Positions 7,624 through 15,488 of a stretch of DNA of 64,000 bases are shown here, piece by piece. The notes below the pieces were generated by a model, which was not told where the DNA came from, ran no database searches, and saw nothing but the letters and a program-made list of their open reading frames with translations. Every line of letters starts with the position of its first letter. Position 1 is the stretch's first letter. The position numbers were made by a program, and so were the translations under genes. Origin of the DNA: Pseudomonadota bacterium (GTDB lineage Bacteria > Pseudomonadota > Gammaproteobacteria > Burkholderiales > Burkholderiaceae_C); assembly GCA_963205115.1 (NCBI GenBank), contig CAUJHV010000064.1, forward strand, positions 1-64,000. The letters run 5' to 3'.

Positions 7624-8625
7624 ATGAAAGCCTTTGTCCTGGAAAGCTACGGCAAGAACCGTCCGCTGAAGTTGGCAGACTGGCCCGTGCCCGCGTTGCG
7701 CGACGACGAGGTTCTGGTCGAGGTCCATGCGGCCAGCGTGAACCCGCTCGACGCCAAGATTCGCGACGGCGATTTCAAGCGCATCCTGGCCTACCGCACG
7801 CCTCTGGTGCTGGGACACGATGTGGCGGGCATCGTCGTCAAACTCGGGCCCCAGGTGCGCCAGTTCAAGCTGGGCGACGAGGTCTATGCGCGTGTGGACG
7901 ACTTCCGCATCGGCACCTTCGCCGAGTTCGTGCCGGTGAAGGAAGCCTCGCTGGCGTTCAAGCCAAAGAACCTGACCATGGCCGAGGCCGCCTCCATCCC
8001 GCTGGTGGGCCTGACGGCCTGGCAGGCGCTCGTGAGCAAGGCCAGCCTCAAGAAGGGCCAGAAGGTCTTCATCCAGGCCGGCTCGGGCGGCGTGGGCAGC
8101 TTCGCCATCCAGCTGGCCAAGCACCTGGGCGCCACGGTCGCCACCACCGCCAGCAGTGCCAGTGCGGCGCTGGTCAAGAACCTGGGCGCCGATGTCGTCG
8201 TGGACTACAAGACCCAGGACTTCGTGGACGTGCTTCGCGACTACGACGTGGTGCTGAACAGCCAGGACGGCCAGACACTCGACCAATCGATGCGTGTGCT
8301 CAAGCCGGGCGGGCGGCTCGTCTCCATCTCCGGCCCGCCGGACCCGGCATTCGGCCATCAGATTGCGGCCAACGGCTTTGTCAAGCTGGTCCTGCGCGTG
8401 CTGAGCGCGGGCGTGCGGCGCAAGGCGCGCGGCCTTAGCATCGACTATTCCTTCCTCTTCATGCGGGCCGACGGCAGCCAGCTGCGAGAGATCACCCGCT
8501 TGATCGAGGCCGGCGCCATCCGGCCGGTGATCGACCGTGTCTTCCCTTTCGAAGCCACCAACGAAGCCCTGGCCCATGTCGAATCCGGCCGCGCCAAGGG
8601 CAAGGTCGTCATCACGCTCAAGTAG
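7624..8625 (+). CDS. NADPH:quinone-oxidoreductase-like MDR enzyme (zinc-free)
   Basis: This is a medium-chain dehydrogenase/reductase of the quinone oxidoreductase branch (reduction of quinones or alpha,beta-unsaturated carbonyls with NADPH). The GroES-like domain contains EVHAASVNPLDAKIRDGD and LGHDVAGIVVKLGPQVRQF; the nucleotide-binding loop is QAGSGGVGSFAIQLAKHLGA. The Cys/His ligands of zinc alcohol dehydrogenases are absent. Length 333 residues. The start Met at 7624 is preceded by gaaagcga; the frame is open further upstream but lacks homology there. It probably forms a unit with the Old Yellow Enzyme downstream under the TetR repressor. Confidence 0.9.
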   Translation: MKAFVLESYGKNRPLKLADWPVPALRDDEVLVEVHAASVNPLDAKIRDGDFKRILAYRTPLVLGHDVAGIVVKLGPQVRQFKLGDEVYARVDDFRIGTFAEFVPVKEASLAFKPKNLTMAEAASIPLVGLTAWQALVSKASLKKGQKVFIQAGSGGVGSFAIQLAKHLGATVATTASSASAALVKNLGADVVVDYKTQDFVDVLRDYDVVLNSQDGQTLDQSMRVLKPGGRLVSISGPPDPAFGHQIAANGFVKLVLRVLSAGVRRKARGLSIDYSFLFMRADGSQLREITRLIEAGAIRPVIDRVFPFEATNEALAHVESGRAKGKVVITLK

Positions 8626-8687
8626 CCCCCGTGCGCAGCCCCTTCTGCGTCCCCGTTCATCCCCACCCCACTGCACCAGGAATCCAC

Positions 8688-9764
8688 ATGCTCTTCGAAC
8701 CCTTTGCCTCCGCCACGCTGACCCTGGCCAACCGCACCGTGATGGCACCCATGACGCGCAGCCGCGCGGTCGAAGCCAACAACCCGAATGCGCTGATGGC
8801 CGAGTACTACGCCCAGCGCGCCGGCGCCGGCCTGATCATCACCGAAGGCACCTCGCCTTCACCTAACGGCCTGGGTTATGTGCGCATTCCCGGCCTGTTC
8901 AACGCGGCACAGGTGCAGGGCTGGAAGCTCGTCACCGACGCGGTGCATGCGCGCGGCAGCAAGATCTATCTGCAGCTGATGCACACCGGCCGCGTCTCGC
9001 ACCAGGCCAACCTGCCAGCCGGCGCGCAGGTGGTCGGCCCCATGGATGCGGTGTGCCCCGGCCAGATGTACACCGATGCCCAGGGCATGCAGCCGCACAC
9101 CGCGCCGCGCGCCATGACCGAGGCCGACATCGCCCAGGCGGTGGCCGAGTACGCACACTCGGCCAAACTGGCCATCGAGGCCGGCTTCGACGGCGTGGAA
9201 CTGCATGCCGCCAACGGCTACCTGATCGAGCAGTTCCTCAATGCCAACGTCAACCAGCGCAGCGATGCGTACGGCGGCAGCCCCGAGGCGCGCAACCGCT
9301 TCGCGCTGGACGTGGCCCGCGCCACCAGCGCCGCCATCGGCGCCCATCGAGTGGGCATCCGCCTGTCGCCCCACGGCGTGTTCAACGGCACCGGTGCCTT
9401 CCCGGACGTCGATGCCCAGTACCTGTCCCTGGTGCAGCAGCTTTCGGGCCTGGGCCTGGCCTACCTGCACCTGCTGGATCACTCGGCCATGGGCGCGCCC
9501 CCGGTGCCGGCCGCGTTGAAGGCCCAGCTTCGCGCTGCCTTCAAGGGCCCCTTCATCCTGGCCGGCGGCTTCGACCGCACCAGCGCGGAGGCGGCACTGC
9601 AGGCCGGTCAGGCGGACCTCATCGCCTTCGCCCGGGCCTTCTTGGCCAACCCCGATCTGGTGGCGCGCATGCAGGCCGAGGCGCCGCTCAATGCCCCGGA
9701 CATGACGACCTTCTACACGCCGGGCGCCAAGGGCTACACCGACTACCCGGCCCTGGCCGGCTGA
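8688..9764 (+). CDS. Old Yellow Enzyme-family alkene reductase (NemA-like)
   Basis: This is an FMN-dependent ene-reductase that reduces activated alkenes, nitroesters or N-ethylmaleimide. Signatures are LANRTVMAPMTRSRA, LITEGTSPSPNGLGY, QLMHTGRVSH, the DGVELHAANGYLIEQFLN motif with substrate-binding His and Asn, and ending LIAFARAFLANPDLV. Its 358 residues form a typical TIM barrel. The start is at 8688 after an accagga Shine-Dalgarno. It follows the quinone oxidoreductase by 62 bp in the same direction, as in nemRA-like detoxification operons. Confidence 0.92.
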   Translation: MLFEPFASATLTLANRTVMAPMTRSRAVEANNPNALMAEYYAQRAGAGLIITEGTSPSPNGLGYVRIPGLFNAAQVQGWKLVTDAVHARGSKIYLQLMHTGRVSHQANLPAGAQVVGPMDAVCPGQMYTDAQGMQPHTAPRAMTEADIAQAVAEYAHSAKLAIEAGFDGVELHAANGYLIEQFLNANVNQRSDAYGGSPEARNRFALDVARATSAAIGAHRVGIRLSPHGVFNGTGAFPDVDAQYLSLVQQLSGLGLAYLHLLDHSAMGAPPVPAALKAQLRAAFKGPFILAGGFDRTSAEAALQAGQADLIAFARAFLANPDLVARMQAEAPLNAPDMTTFYTPGAKGYTDYPALAG

Positions 9765-9950
9765 GCGCATTCACGACAGGGCCGTGCGCTTGACCGGCCC
9801 GGTGTCGCGGCGGCCCGTCACGCGCACGGGTTGCCTGCGCGCCTCTTCAGCCGGTCGAGTGAGTCGTCCGCGTTCGGCGCATGACGGCCGCTTGGCGGCT
9901 GGCCTGTCGATGCGCCTGCGCGTACGCCGATCCTGTGCGATCGTCTGCCC

Positions 9951-10496
9951 ATGACACGGCTCCTGCTCACGATCGGCCTGCGCTGCCTGCTGTGCGCCGT
10001 GGCCGCGGCGCTGTTCTGGCGCTGGAACGGGCCCTTCGGGCTGGTCTTTGCGGCGCCGCTGTGGGGTGTCGCGCTGGCCCGACCCCTGCTCGACCTGGCC
10101 TCCGAATTGCGCCATGCCACGCGCCGCGCCGCCTATGCCGGCACGGGCGGACGCCACTTCGAGCACCGCGGCCATGCGATCGACATCCTGGACGACGACG
10201 ACCACCACCGCTGGCTGAGCATCGCCGACGTGCGCAAGCTGATCCCCGATCTGCCGCGCGAGGCCACACTGCAGCGGCAGTTTCCTGACGCCGTGCGCGA
10301 GGACGCCGCCTTGAAAGGCTGGCGCATCAGCGCCGAAGCCCTGATGGCCTACCTGTCGAAAGCCACCGAGCCCGAGTCGCTGCGCTTTCGCAACTGGCTG
10401 GAGCGCGAGGTCGTGCGGCCCGCGGCCATCACGCGGCGGCGCCTGGGTATCCATGCGGGCCGCCCGCTGCGGGTTTCCGATGAGGGCGATCGATAG
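9951..10496 (+). CDS. Conserved hypothetical protein with N-terminal membrane helices
   Basis: The 181-residue protein starts with two hydrophobic helices (residues about 4-23 and 28-45) and continues as a soluble, charged domain. The soluble part contains an acidic-His patch (ILDDDDHHRWLSIADVRKLI) and a LRFRNWLEREV segment resembling the end of Bro-N/KilA-type DNA-associated domains, but this resemblance is weak. I do not recognise the family. It is followed by a GFA-domain gene 75 bp away in the same direction. Confidence 0.6.
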   Translation: MTRLLLTIGLRCLLCAVAAALFWRWNGPFGLVFAAPLWGVALARPLLDLASELRHATRRAAYAGTGGRHFEHRGHAIDILDDDDHHRWLSIADVRKLIPDLPREATLQRQFPDAVREDAALKGWRISAEALMAYLSKATEPESLRFRNWLEREVVRPAAITRRRLGIHAGRPLRVSDEGDR

Positions 10497-10571
10497 GCCT
10501 GGCGGCCGGCCGGGCCCGTGTGCCCGGTGCCTTGTGGCAGAGTCGGCGCATCGATCCTTGCAGGAGTTGCC

Positions 10572-10976
10572 GTGAACGGTGGATGTCTGTGCGGCGCAGT
10601 CCGCTACCGCAGCGATGCCGCGCCCTTGTACCAGGTGTACTGCCACTGCCGCGATTGCCAGAAGGCCAGCGGCAGTGCCAACGCACCGATCATCTTCTTC
10701 AACGAGTCCAGCTTCACCGTCGAAGGCGAGGTGCGCTACTTCACATCCAAGGGCTCCAGCGGCAAGGACATCCACCGCGGCTTCTGCCCGACCTGCGGCT
10801 CGCAGCTGTTCGGCCGGCTCGAGCGCATGCCCGGCCTGCTGTCCATCCGCGCCGGCACGCTGGACGACCCGGCGGCTTTCCAGCCCCGGGCGCGCATCCA
10901 CGTGAGCCAGGCCGCGCCCTGGGATGTGATGGACCCGGCGCTGCGTGCCTTCCCGCACGACGTGCCGCAGAAATGA
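10572..10976 (+). CDS. GFA/CENP-V-family zinc protein
   Basis: This is a small Zn-binding protein of the family named after glutathione-dependent formaldehyde-activating enzyme. The zinc ligands appear in order as CLCGAVRY, CHCRDCQKASGS and CPTCGSQLF. The family's true reactions are mostly unknown. The start is a GTG at 10572, six bases after a strong caggag Shine-Dalgarno and directly before NGGCLCG, which is where family members begin; a longer ATG/GTG frame from 10518 adds a non-conserved leader. Length 134 residues. Confidence 0.88.
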   Translation: MNGGCLCGAVRYRSDAAPLYQVYCHCRDCQKASGSANAPIIFFNESSFTVEGEVRYFTSKGSSGKDIHRGFCPTCGSQLFGRLERMPGLLSIRAGTLDDPAAFQPRARIHVSQAAPWDVMDPALRAFPHDVPQK

Positions 10977-11059
10977 GGCCGCGCCACCGCCCGGCACCGG
11001 CGCTGACCGGTGGCTAACCCTCCGGTTAAGGTTCTCTCGACTGCCGACTAACCCGCCGA

Positions 11060-11524
11060 CTACCGCAGCGGAATCGGCGTGCCGCGGTCCACCGGCACCG
11101 CCGTGACGCTGTTCTGCGGCGAGCCTTCGATGACGCGGTCCGAGTACGTCAGGTACACGAGGGTGTTGCGCGTCGCATCCACCATGCGCACCACGCGCAG
11201 GCGCTTGAAGACCAGGGAAATCCGCTCGTTGAACATCTCGTCCGTGCGCTCGAGCGGCTTCGGAAACGAGATCGGACCGGTCTGCCGGCAGGCGATGGAC
11301 GCCTCGGCCTTGTCCTCGGCCAGCCCGAGCCCGCCCTTGATGCCGCCCGTCTTGGCGCGCGAGACGTAGCAGGTGACACCCTTGACGCCCGGGTCGTCGT
11401 AGGCGTCCACGACGATCTTGTGGTCGGGGCCGATGAACTTGAACACGGTGTCGACTTCGCCAATGCGCTGCGCGTGGACCGTGAAGGCGCAGGCCAGCAG
11501 GCCCAGGGGAATGATGCGTTTCAT
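11060..11524 (-). CDS. creA: CreA family protein
   Basis: This small exported protein of unknown biochemical role occurs widely in proteobacteria. It has a short signal peptide (residues 1-19, ending VHAQ) and the family core IGEVDTVFKFIGPDHKIVVDAYDDP, KGVTCYVSRAKTGGIKGGLGLAED, the second cysteine in ASIACRQTGPI, and LVYLTYSDRVIEGSPQNS. The two conserved Cys probably form a disulfide. The start Met is at 11524; the frame is open 53 codons further, but that part lacks signal-peptide character. Length 154 residues. Confidence 0.93.
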   Translation of the reverse strand: MKRIIPLGLLACAFTVHAQRIGEVDTVFKFIGPDHKIVVDAYDDPGVKGVTCYVSRAKTGGIKGGLGLAEDKAEASIACRQTGPISFPKPLERTDEMFNERISLVFKRLRVVRMVDATRNTLVYLTYSDRVIEGSPQNSVTAVPVDRGTPIPLR

Positions 11525-11755
11525 GTGCGGATTGTGGGTGAGCGCATCGCGCCCAGCCGGGCGCCCGGATCCTGGCCTGCCGACGTCGATGGCCAAGGGT
11601 GCCCGCCGCCGCCCTTCATCCGCCGCTGGCGGCAATAGGCTCTGACCGCCCAAGGAATTCAGCGCTGATCGCCATGCGCGCACGCAAGGAAGGTTAGGCT
11701 GCGCCCCGTTTCAATCTGTCCAGGCCGGCGCCAGCCAGCCGCTTACTATCCGCCC

Positions 11756-12514
11756 ATGATGGAACTGCTGACCTCCCCACAGGCGTGGATCGCCCTGGCC
11801 ACGCTCACCCTGCTCGAGCTGGTACTGGGCATCGACAACATCATCTTCATCAGCATCCTGGTGGACAAGTTGCCAAAGGAGCGGCGCGAGTTTGCGCGGC
11901 GCCTGGGCCTGTTCATGGCCATGTTCATGCGCATCGGCCTGCTGCTGGTGCTGGCCTGGATCGTCGGGCTGGTGGAGCCGCTGTTCACGGTGATGGACAA
12001 GGGCATATCGGGGCGCGACCTGATCCTCATCCTGGGCGGGCTGTTCCTGGTGTGGAAGAGCACCACCGAGATCCACGAGTCGCTCGAAGGCGAAGAGGGT
12101 CAGGTCAGCAGTGCCGTGAAAGCCACCTTCACCGCGGTGATCCTGCAGATCATGATCATCGACCTGGTGTTCTCGCTGGACAGCATCATCACGGCCGTGG
12201 GCATGGTCGACGACGTGCGCGTGATGATCGCCGCCGTGGTGCTGTCGGTGGGTCTGATGATGGTCTTCGCCGGCCCCATCGGCCGCTTCGTGAGCGACCA
12301 CCCCACCATCAAGATGCTGGCCCTGAGCTTCCTGGTGGTGGTGGGCATCGTGCTCATCGCCGAAGGCTTCGGCCAGCACGTGCCCAAGGGCTACGTCTAC
12401 TTCGGCATGGCCTTCTCGCTGGCCGTGGAGATGCTCAACATCCGCCTGCGCAAGCGCTCGGCCAAGCCGGTGGATCTGCACAGCGCGTACGAGCCGCCGC
12501 CGGAAAGCAAGTAG
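11756..12514 (+). CDS. TerC/YkoY-family integral membrane protein
   Basis: This is a polytopic membrane protein of the TerC family, linked to tellurite resistance and more generally to Mn or metal export and exoenzyme metalation. The family motifs ELVLGIDNIIFISIL (helix 1-2) and MIIDLVFSLDSIITAVGMV (mid-protein), each with membrane-embedded acidic residues, are present. Seven helices span residues 10-235, and the Arg/Lys-rich C-terminus is cytoplasmic. Length 252 residues. It is the last host gene before the left junction of the mobile element. Confidence 0.92.
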   Translation: MMELLTSPQAWIALATLTLLELVLGIDNIIFISILVDKLPKERREFARRLGLFMAMFMRIGLLLVLAWIVGLVEPLFTVMDKGISGRDLILILGGLFLVWKSTTEIHESLEGEEGQVSSAVKATFTAVILQIMIIDLVFSLDSIITAVGMVDDVRVMIAAVVLSVGLMMVFAGPIGRFVSDHPTIKMLALSFLVVVGIVLIAEGFGQHVPKGYVYFGMAFSLAVEMLNIRLRKRSAKPVDLHSAYEPPPESK

Positions 12515-12532
12515 ACGCCGCGCGGGTACCGG

Positions 12533-12561
12533 GCTGAGCCGCGCCGGTGCCGTGGCTCAGC
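12533..12561 (+). terminator. Hairpin just after terC
   Basis: An 8-bp perfect stem (GCTGAGCC at 12533-12540, GGCTCAGC at 12554-12561) with a 13-nt loop lies 19 bp after the terC stop codon. There is no clear T-run, so termination here may be weak. Confidence 0.4.
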
Positions 12562-12702
12562 GCCGACAACAGGGGCGAGCAGATGCAGGTCGCCGAGGCC
12601 GCACGGGCCGGATTGGCGAAGCGCTGCGAGGCGCGGCCTGACCGCGCGTGCAACTGCCGAACGGCAACGCATCGGCCACGGAATGGCTGGGCCACAAAGT
12701 CC

Positions 12703-12731
12703 AACGGCCTAGGCGAATCGCCTAAGCCGTT
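12703..12731 (-). terminator. Hairpin downstream of the original tRNA-Lys(CTT) end
   Basis: A 13-bp stem with one mismatch (12703-12715 with 12719-12731) and a 3-nt loop lies 8 bp beyond the displaced 3' half of the tRNA-Lys gene. Before the element inserted it would have stood directly downstream of tRNA-Lys(CTT) and probably ended its transcript. A hairpin of equal size stands at the equivalent place inside the element's right end. Confidence 0.55.
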
Positions 12732-12738
12732 GATGGTG

Positions 12739-12787
12739 TTGGTGGGCCCTGAGTGACTCGAACACTCGACCAACGGATTAAGAGTCC
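12739..12787. repeat. attL: left 49-bp direct repeat (3' half of tRNA-Lys)
   Basis: These 49 bp are identical to 28777-28825. They correspond, on the minus strand, to the tRNA-Lys(CTT) sequence from within the anticodon stem through CCA plus one base. The 5' half of the tRNA is missing here, so this copy is the displaced host end created by site-specific integration. Confidence 0.92.
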
Positions 12788-12859
12788 ATGTTTTTGCCCT
12801 CTGGCGCGACACTGGGTGAGGCAGACACCTAGGTAAACCACGCTATTCCGCGGCACTCC

Positions 12860-12910
12860 GCGCTACGCAGTGCTACGCTTCGTGCCTACACAGCATGCCT
12901 ACATTCCTAC
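12860..12910. repeat. Short direct repeats in front of the integrase gene
   Basis: The 50 bp before the integrase Shine-Dalgarno hold a series of related 7-8-mers (GCTACGC, GCTACGC, GCCTACA, GCCTACA, TCCTACA) spaced roughly one helical turn apart. Their place between attL and int fits arm-type integrase or excisionase binding sites. Confidence 0.45.
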
Positions 12911-12921
12911 AGAGGGACGAA

Positions 12922-14157
12922 ATGCCGAAGCTCGCGAAGCGCCTCACCGACAACCTGGCCCGCAGCCTGCCCGCACCCGCTGCGAGCTACGCCATCCACT
13001 GGTGCAAGGACACGCCCGGCTTCGGCGTGCGCGTCACGGCCAGCGGGGAGCGTGCCTACATCTCTGAGCGCCGGGTCGACGGCAAGACGGTGCGCCGCAC
13101 GCTGGGCAAGGCCTCCGGCGCCGCAGCGATCAGCGCTGATGCCGCGCGCAAGCTGCAGGTAGCGGTGTCGTCCGAATTGCAGCAAGGCGTCGACCGCGCG
13201 GCCGTCAAACGGGAGCAGCGCAAGGCTGAGAAGGAGGACGCCCTCACCCTGGCTGAGGCCCTGAAGACCTACGTCCGCGACAAGCGACGCGGCAAGGACG
13301 GCCTGGCACTGAAGGAGCGCACCAAGGCCGACTATCTGGCCATGGTCGAGCCCGCGGGTGCCACGGCATCCGGCAAACCGACCGCTGCGGGTGAGCTGCA
13401 CACCCTCGCCGCCCGGTCACTGCGCAAGATCACCGCCGACGACATCCGGCGCCTGCATGCCGAGCTTGAGCCTCGCGGACAGCGCCGCCAAACGTACGCC
13501 TTGCAGGTCCTTCGTGCCGTGCTGAACTGGCACGGCGTGGCGGTGGCCGAGTCGCCGCTGTCCAAGGCCACCGCGGGACGTGATCGCATCGTGCTGCCGC
13601 CCACCAGAGCCAAACGGGCCACGATCCCGCCTGAGAAGCTTGGGGCGTGGTGGCGTGCCGCGACCGCCAGGGCAGGCAGGGTCTCGGTCGATGGCCTGCG
13701 CTTGATGCTGGTCACCGGCATGCGCCCCGGCGAAGTCTTCGGCAGCGAGCACGTCGATGGCCTGCTGGCGCGCCATGTGGACTTGGCCGGCGCGCGGGTC
13801 ACGCTGCCAGACACCAAGAACCGCCAGGATCACGTGGTGTACCTGCCCACCCAAGCCGTGGAGATCCTGAAGCCGCACGTGACCGGGAAAAAGCCCGCTG
13901 AGGGTGTCTTTGCCGTGCTGCCGCAGTCGGTCATGCGGGAGATCAACAAGGAGGCCGGCGTGGGGGGCGTTTCACCGCACGGCCTGCGGGCCACCTTCGC
14001 CACGGTTGCCGACGAGCTGGTGCCCAGCTCGGCGGTGCGCCGCATGTTGAACCACGCCGGTGAAGGCGTGACTGAGGCCCACTACATCGGCCACGGCGAG
14101 GCGCGGCTGCGCAAGGCGTGGCAGGACGTGGCCGACACCATCACTGCGGCGCCCTGA
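12922..14157 (+). CDS. int: Tyrosine recombinase integrase of the element
   Basis: This site-specific recombinase presumably catalyses insertion of the element into tRNA-Lys. The N-terminal arm-binding domain (residues 1-90, DTPGFGVRVTASGERAYI) is of the P4/DUF4102 style; the core-binding domain covers about 100-200; the catalytic domain shows Arg268 (TGMRPGEV), His353 and Arg356 (SPHGLRATFATVA), His378 (NHAGEG) and Tyr388 (AHYIGHG). All catalytic residues are present, so it looks active. The start at 12922 follows gaggga; an in-frame ATG lies nine codons upstream. The gene begins 134 bp inside attL. Length 411 residues. Confidence 0.93.
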   Translation: MPKLAKRLTDNLARSLPAPAASYAIHWCKDTPGFGVRVTASGERAYISERRVDGKTVRRTLGKASGAAAISADAARKLQVAVSSELQQGVDRAAVKREQRKAEKEDALTLAEALKTYVRDKRRGKDGLALKERTKADYLAMVEPAGATASGKPTAAGELHTLAARSLRKITADDIRRLHAELEPRGQRRQTYALQVLRAVLNWHGVAVAESPLSKATAGRDRIVLPPTRAKRATIPPEKLGAWWRAATARAGRVSVDGLRLMLVTGMRPGEVFGSEHVDGLLARHVDLAGARVTLPDTKNRQDHVVYLPTQAVEILKPHVTGKKPAEGVFAVLPQSVMREINKEAGVGGVSPHGLRATFATVADELVPSSAVRRMLNHAGEGVTEAHYIGHGEARLRKAWQDVADTITAAP

Positions 14158-14423
14158 TTTGCTACAGCGTGGGATGTCGCGTTAGACTTTGACCCATGCA
14201 CCTACCGCGACAGCGCTGACGACCAGCCACGCGGGAGCGAACAAGCCGGCGCCCAGTCGGCGGCATCGAGCAAGGCCTGCGGGGTGAAGCGCCCTCCTCC
14301 GCAGCACCTGCCCGGTGGGTTCCAGGACGGCCAGTCGGCCGGGGATGCGTAGACCGCGGCGCGCTGCCGCCTCGCCCTCAGCCACCTACTCGTGGCGCGG
14401 CGGCCTCGCTTGAGGTCCGCTCC

Positions 14424-14663
14424 ATGTCTCAGCTTGAACACCGCCCGGCCGTCGAGCCGATCGCGGTCGATGAAACCGCCTGCGCCGCCGCGATCGGCAT
14501 GTCCGTGGCCTGGTTGCGCAAAGACCGCCGCGGCGCGCGCCTAGTGCCGTTCTACCGCCTCGGCGGGTCCGTCCGCTACAACCTGGCCCGCGTGCGCGAG
14601 GCACTGGGCGCCGTCGAAGAAGGCGGCGGGAAGCGTGCCGTTCGCGCGAAGGCGGCAGCATGA
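14424..14663 (+). CDS. Small HTH protein, excisionase/MerR-like
   Basis: The 79-residue protein contains one helix-turn-helix of the excisionase/HTH_17 kind (ETACAAAIGMSVAWLRKDRR, then FYRLGGSVRYNLARVREAL). Such proteins bend DNA at att sites or control early genes in integrative elements. It overlaps the next gene by 4 bp (ATGA), so the two are translationally coupled. Excisionase is a reasonable guess given its place after the integrase, but a transcription factor is equally possible. Confidence 0.7.
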   Translation: MSQLEHRPAVEPIAVDETACAAAIGMSVAWLRKDRRGARLVPFYRLGGSVRYNLARVREALGAVEEGGGKRAVRAKAAA

Positions 14664-14986
14664 ACGGGCCGGCCTATGGCGACCAGCACCACAACGCGCG
14701 CATCTCTGAAGAGGCAGTGCTGCAGATGCTGGCCGAGCGCGCCGCGGGTGCTGAACTCCGGCCGTTGGCAGCGCGCTACGGCATCTCGCTGGCACAGGTG
14801 GGCCGTATCTGTCGAGGCGAGCGCCGCGGCTGGGCGCGTGACATCGACGAGTCCGAATTGCAGCCCCTGCGGGTGTGCCGCGATCCGTTGCCTGTGCTGC
14901 CCCCGCGCGTGCCCACAGAAGGGCCCGGGGAGCGGGCGTTTTTTCTGATGGCCACCGCCCTACAGCAGTGCGCGCTGAGGTTTTAG
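14660..14986 (+). CDS. Hypothetical protein with resolvase-like HTH
   Basis: The 108-residue protein has a homeodomain/resolvase-type helix-turn-helix at residues about 16-55 (EEAVLQMLAERAAGAEL, then YGISLAQVGRICRGERRG). The remainder is Pro-rich with no domain I recognise. It starts inside the stop codon of the preceding small HTH gene. It is probably a regulatory protein of the element. Confidence 0.6.
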   Translation: MNGPAYGDQHHNARISEEAVLQMLAERAAGAELRPLAARYGISLAQVGRICRGERRGWARDIDESELQPLRVCRDPLPVLPPRVPTEGPGERAFFLMATALQQCALRF

Positions 14987-15087
14987 CTGCTGCTAATTTG
15001 ATTGTGTAGTGGGGTGCCCGTGCCTCGGGACTTGTGATGTGGAATGACCTGCATGGACACCAACTTACCTGACCTGAAAGGGTAGAC

Positions 15088-15291
15088 ATGAGTGATACCG
15101 ACCCCCTGATCTTGCGCCGCCAAGCGCGCACCGAGTGGCTGGGCGGCATCAGCCTGAGCACGCTGCATCGGTACGAGAGGGCCGGGCGCCTGGAGCCCGT
15201 GCGGTTGAGCCCGAAGATCGTCGGGTACCGCCGCAGCAGCCTGGAGAAGCTGCTCGCGGACTCGGCCGCAAGGCCGGGAGCCAAGCCTTGA
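15088..15291 (+). CDS. AlpA/excisionase-like small DNA-binding protein
   Basis: The 67-residue protein matches the layout of AlpA/HTH_17 proteins: ARTEWLGGISLSTLHRYERAGRLEPVRLSPKIVGYRRSSLEKLL has the two helices, a turn and the beta-wing with GYRRS. AlpA-type proteins act as activators or excision factors in P4-like and PICI satellites. The start follows gaaagggtagac. The next gene starts at an overlapping TTG within TTGA. Confidence 0.7.
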   Translation: MSDTDPLILRRQARTEWLGGISLSTLHRYERAGRLEPVRLSPKIVGYRRSSLEKLLADSAARPGAKP

Positions 15292-15488
15292 GCGCCCCCT
15301 TCGAGACGCTGCGGGCGCGTGCAGCCCTTGCCGGCATCCAGTTGTTGCGCAGTGACCCTCAAGACGGCCCGCCGCGGGTCCTTATCCATCAGGGCGGCGC
15401 GTGGCGGGAGCTGCGCACTGTGGATGACGCCGAATCGCTGGTCGTGCAGACGGCCGCCAGCACCTCCCCCGAGGAGTCGACCTCATGA
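15288..15488 (+). CDS. Small hypothetical protein with TTG start
   Basis: This 66-residue frame (opening SAPFETLRARAALAGIQLLR) starts at a TTG overlapping the upstream stop (TTGA) after a gggag Shine-Dalgarno, and ends in an ATGA overlap with the replication gene. The tight overlaps at both ends and the sensible amphipathic composition, ending in an ARELRTVDDAE-like segment, support a real coupled gene despite the rare start. Function unknown; comparable small proteins precede DUF3987 genes in other integrative elements. Confidence 0.55.
   Translation: MSAPFETLRARAALAGIQLLRSDPQDGPPRVLIHQGGAWRELRTVDDAESLVVQTAASTSPEESTS

Noticed and set aside
12739..12787. Left-end tRNA-Lys match as a second functional tRNA gene
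   Set aside because: Only the 3' half from the anticodon stem to CCA is present; the 5' half and D arm are absent. It is the displaced attachment-site copy.
14182..14385. A 67-codon minus-strand frame after the integrase
   Set aside because: There is no ribosome-binding site and no similarity, and it lies between collinear plus-strand genes; treated as intergenic.
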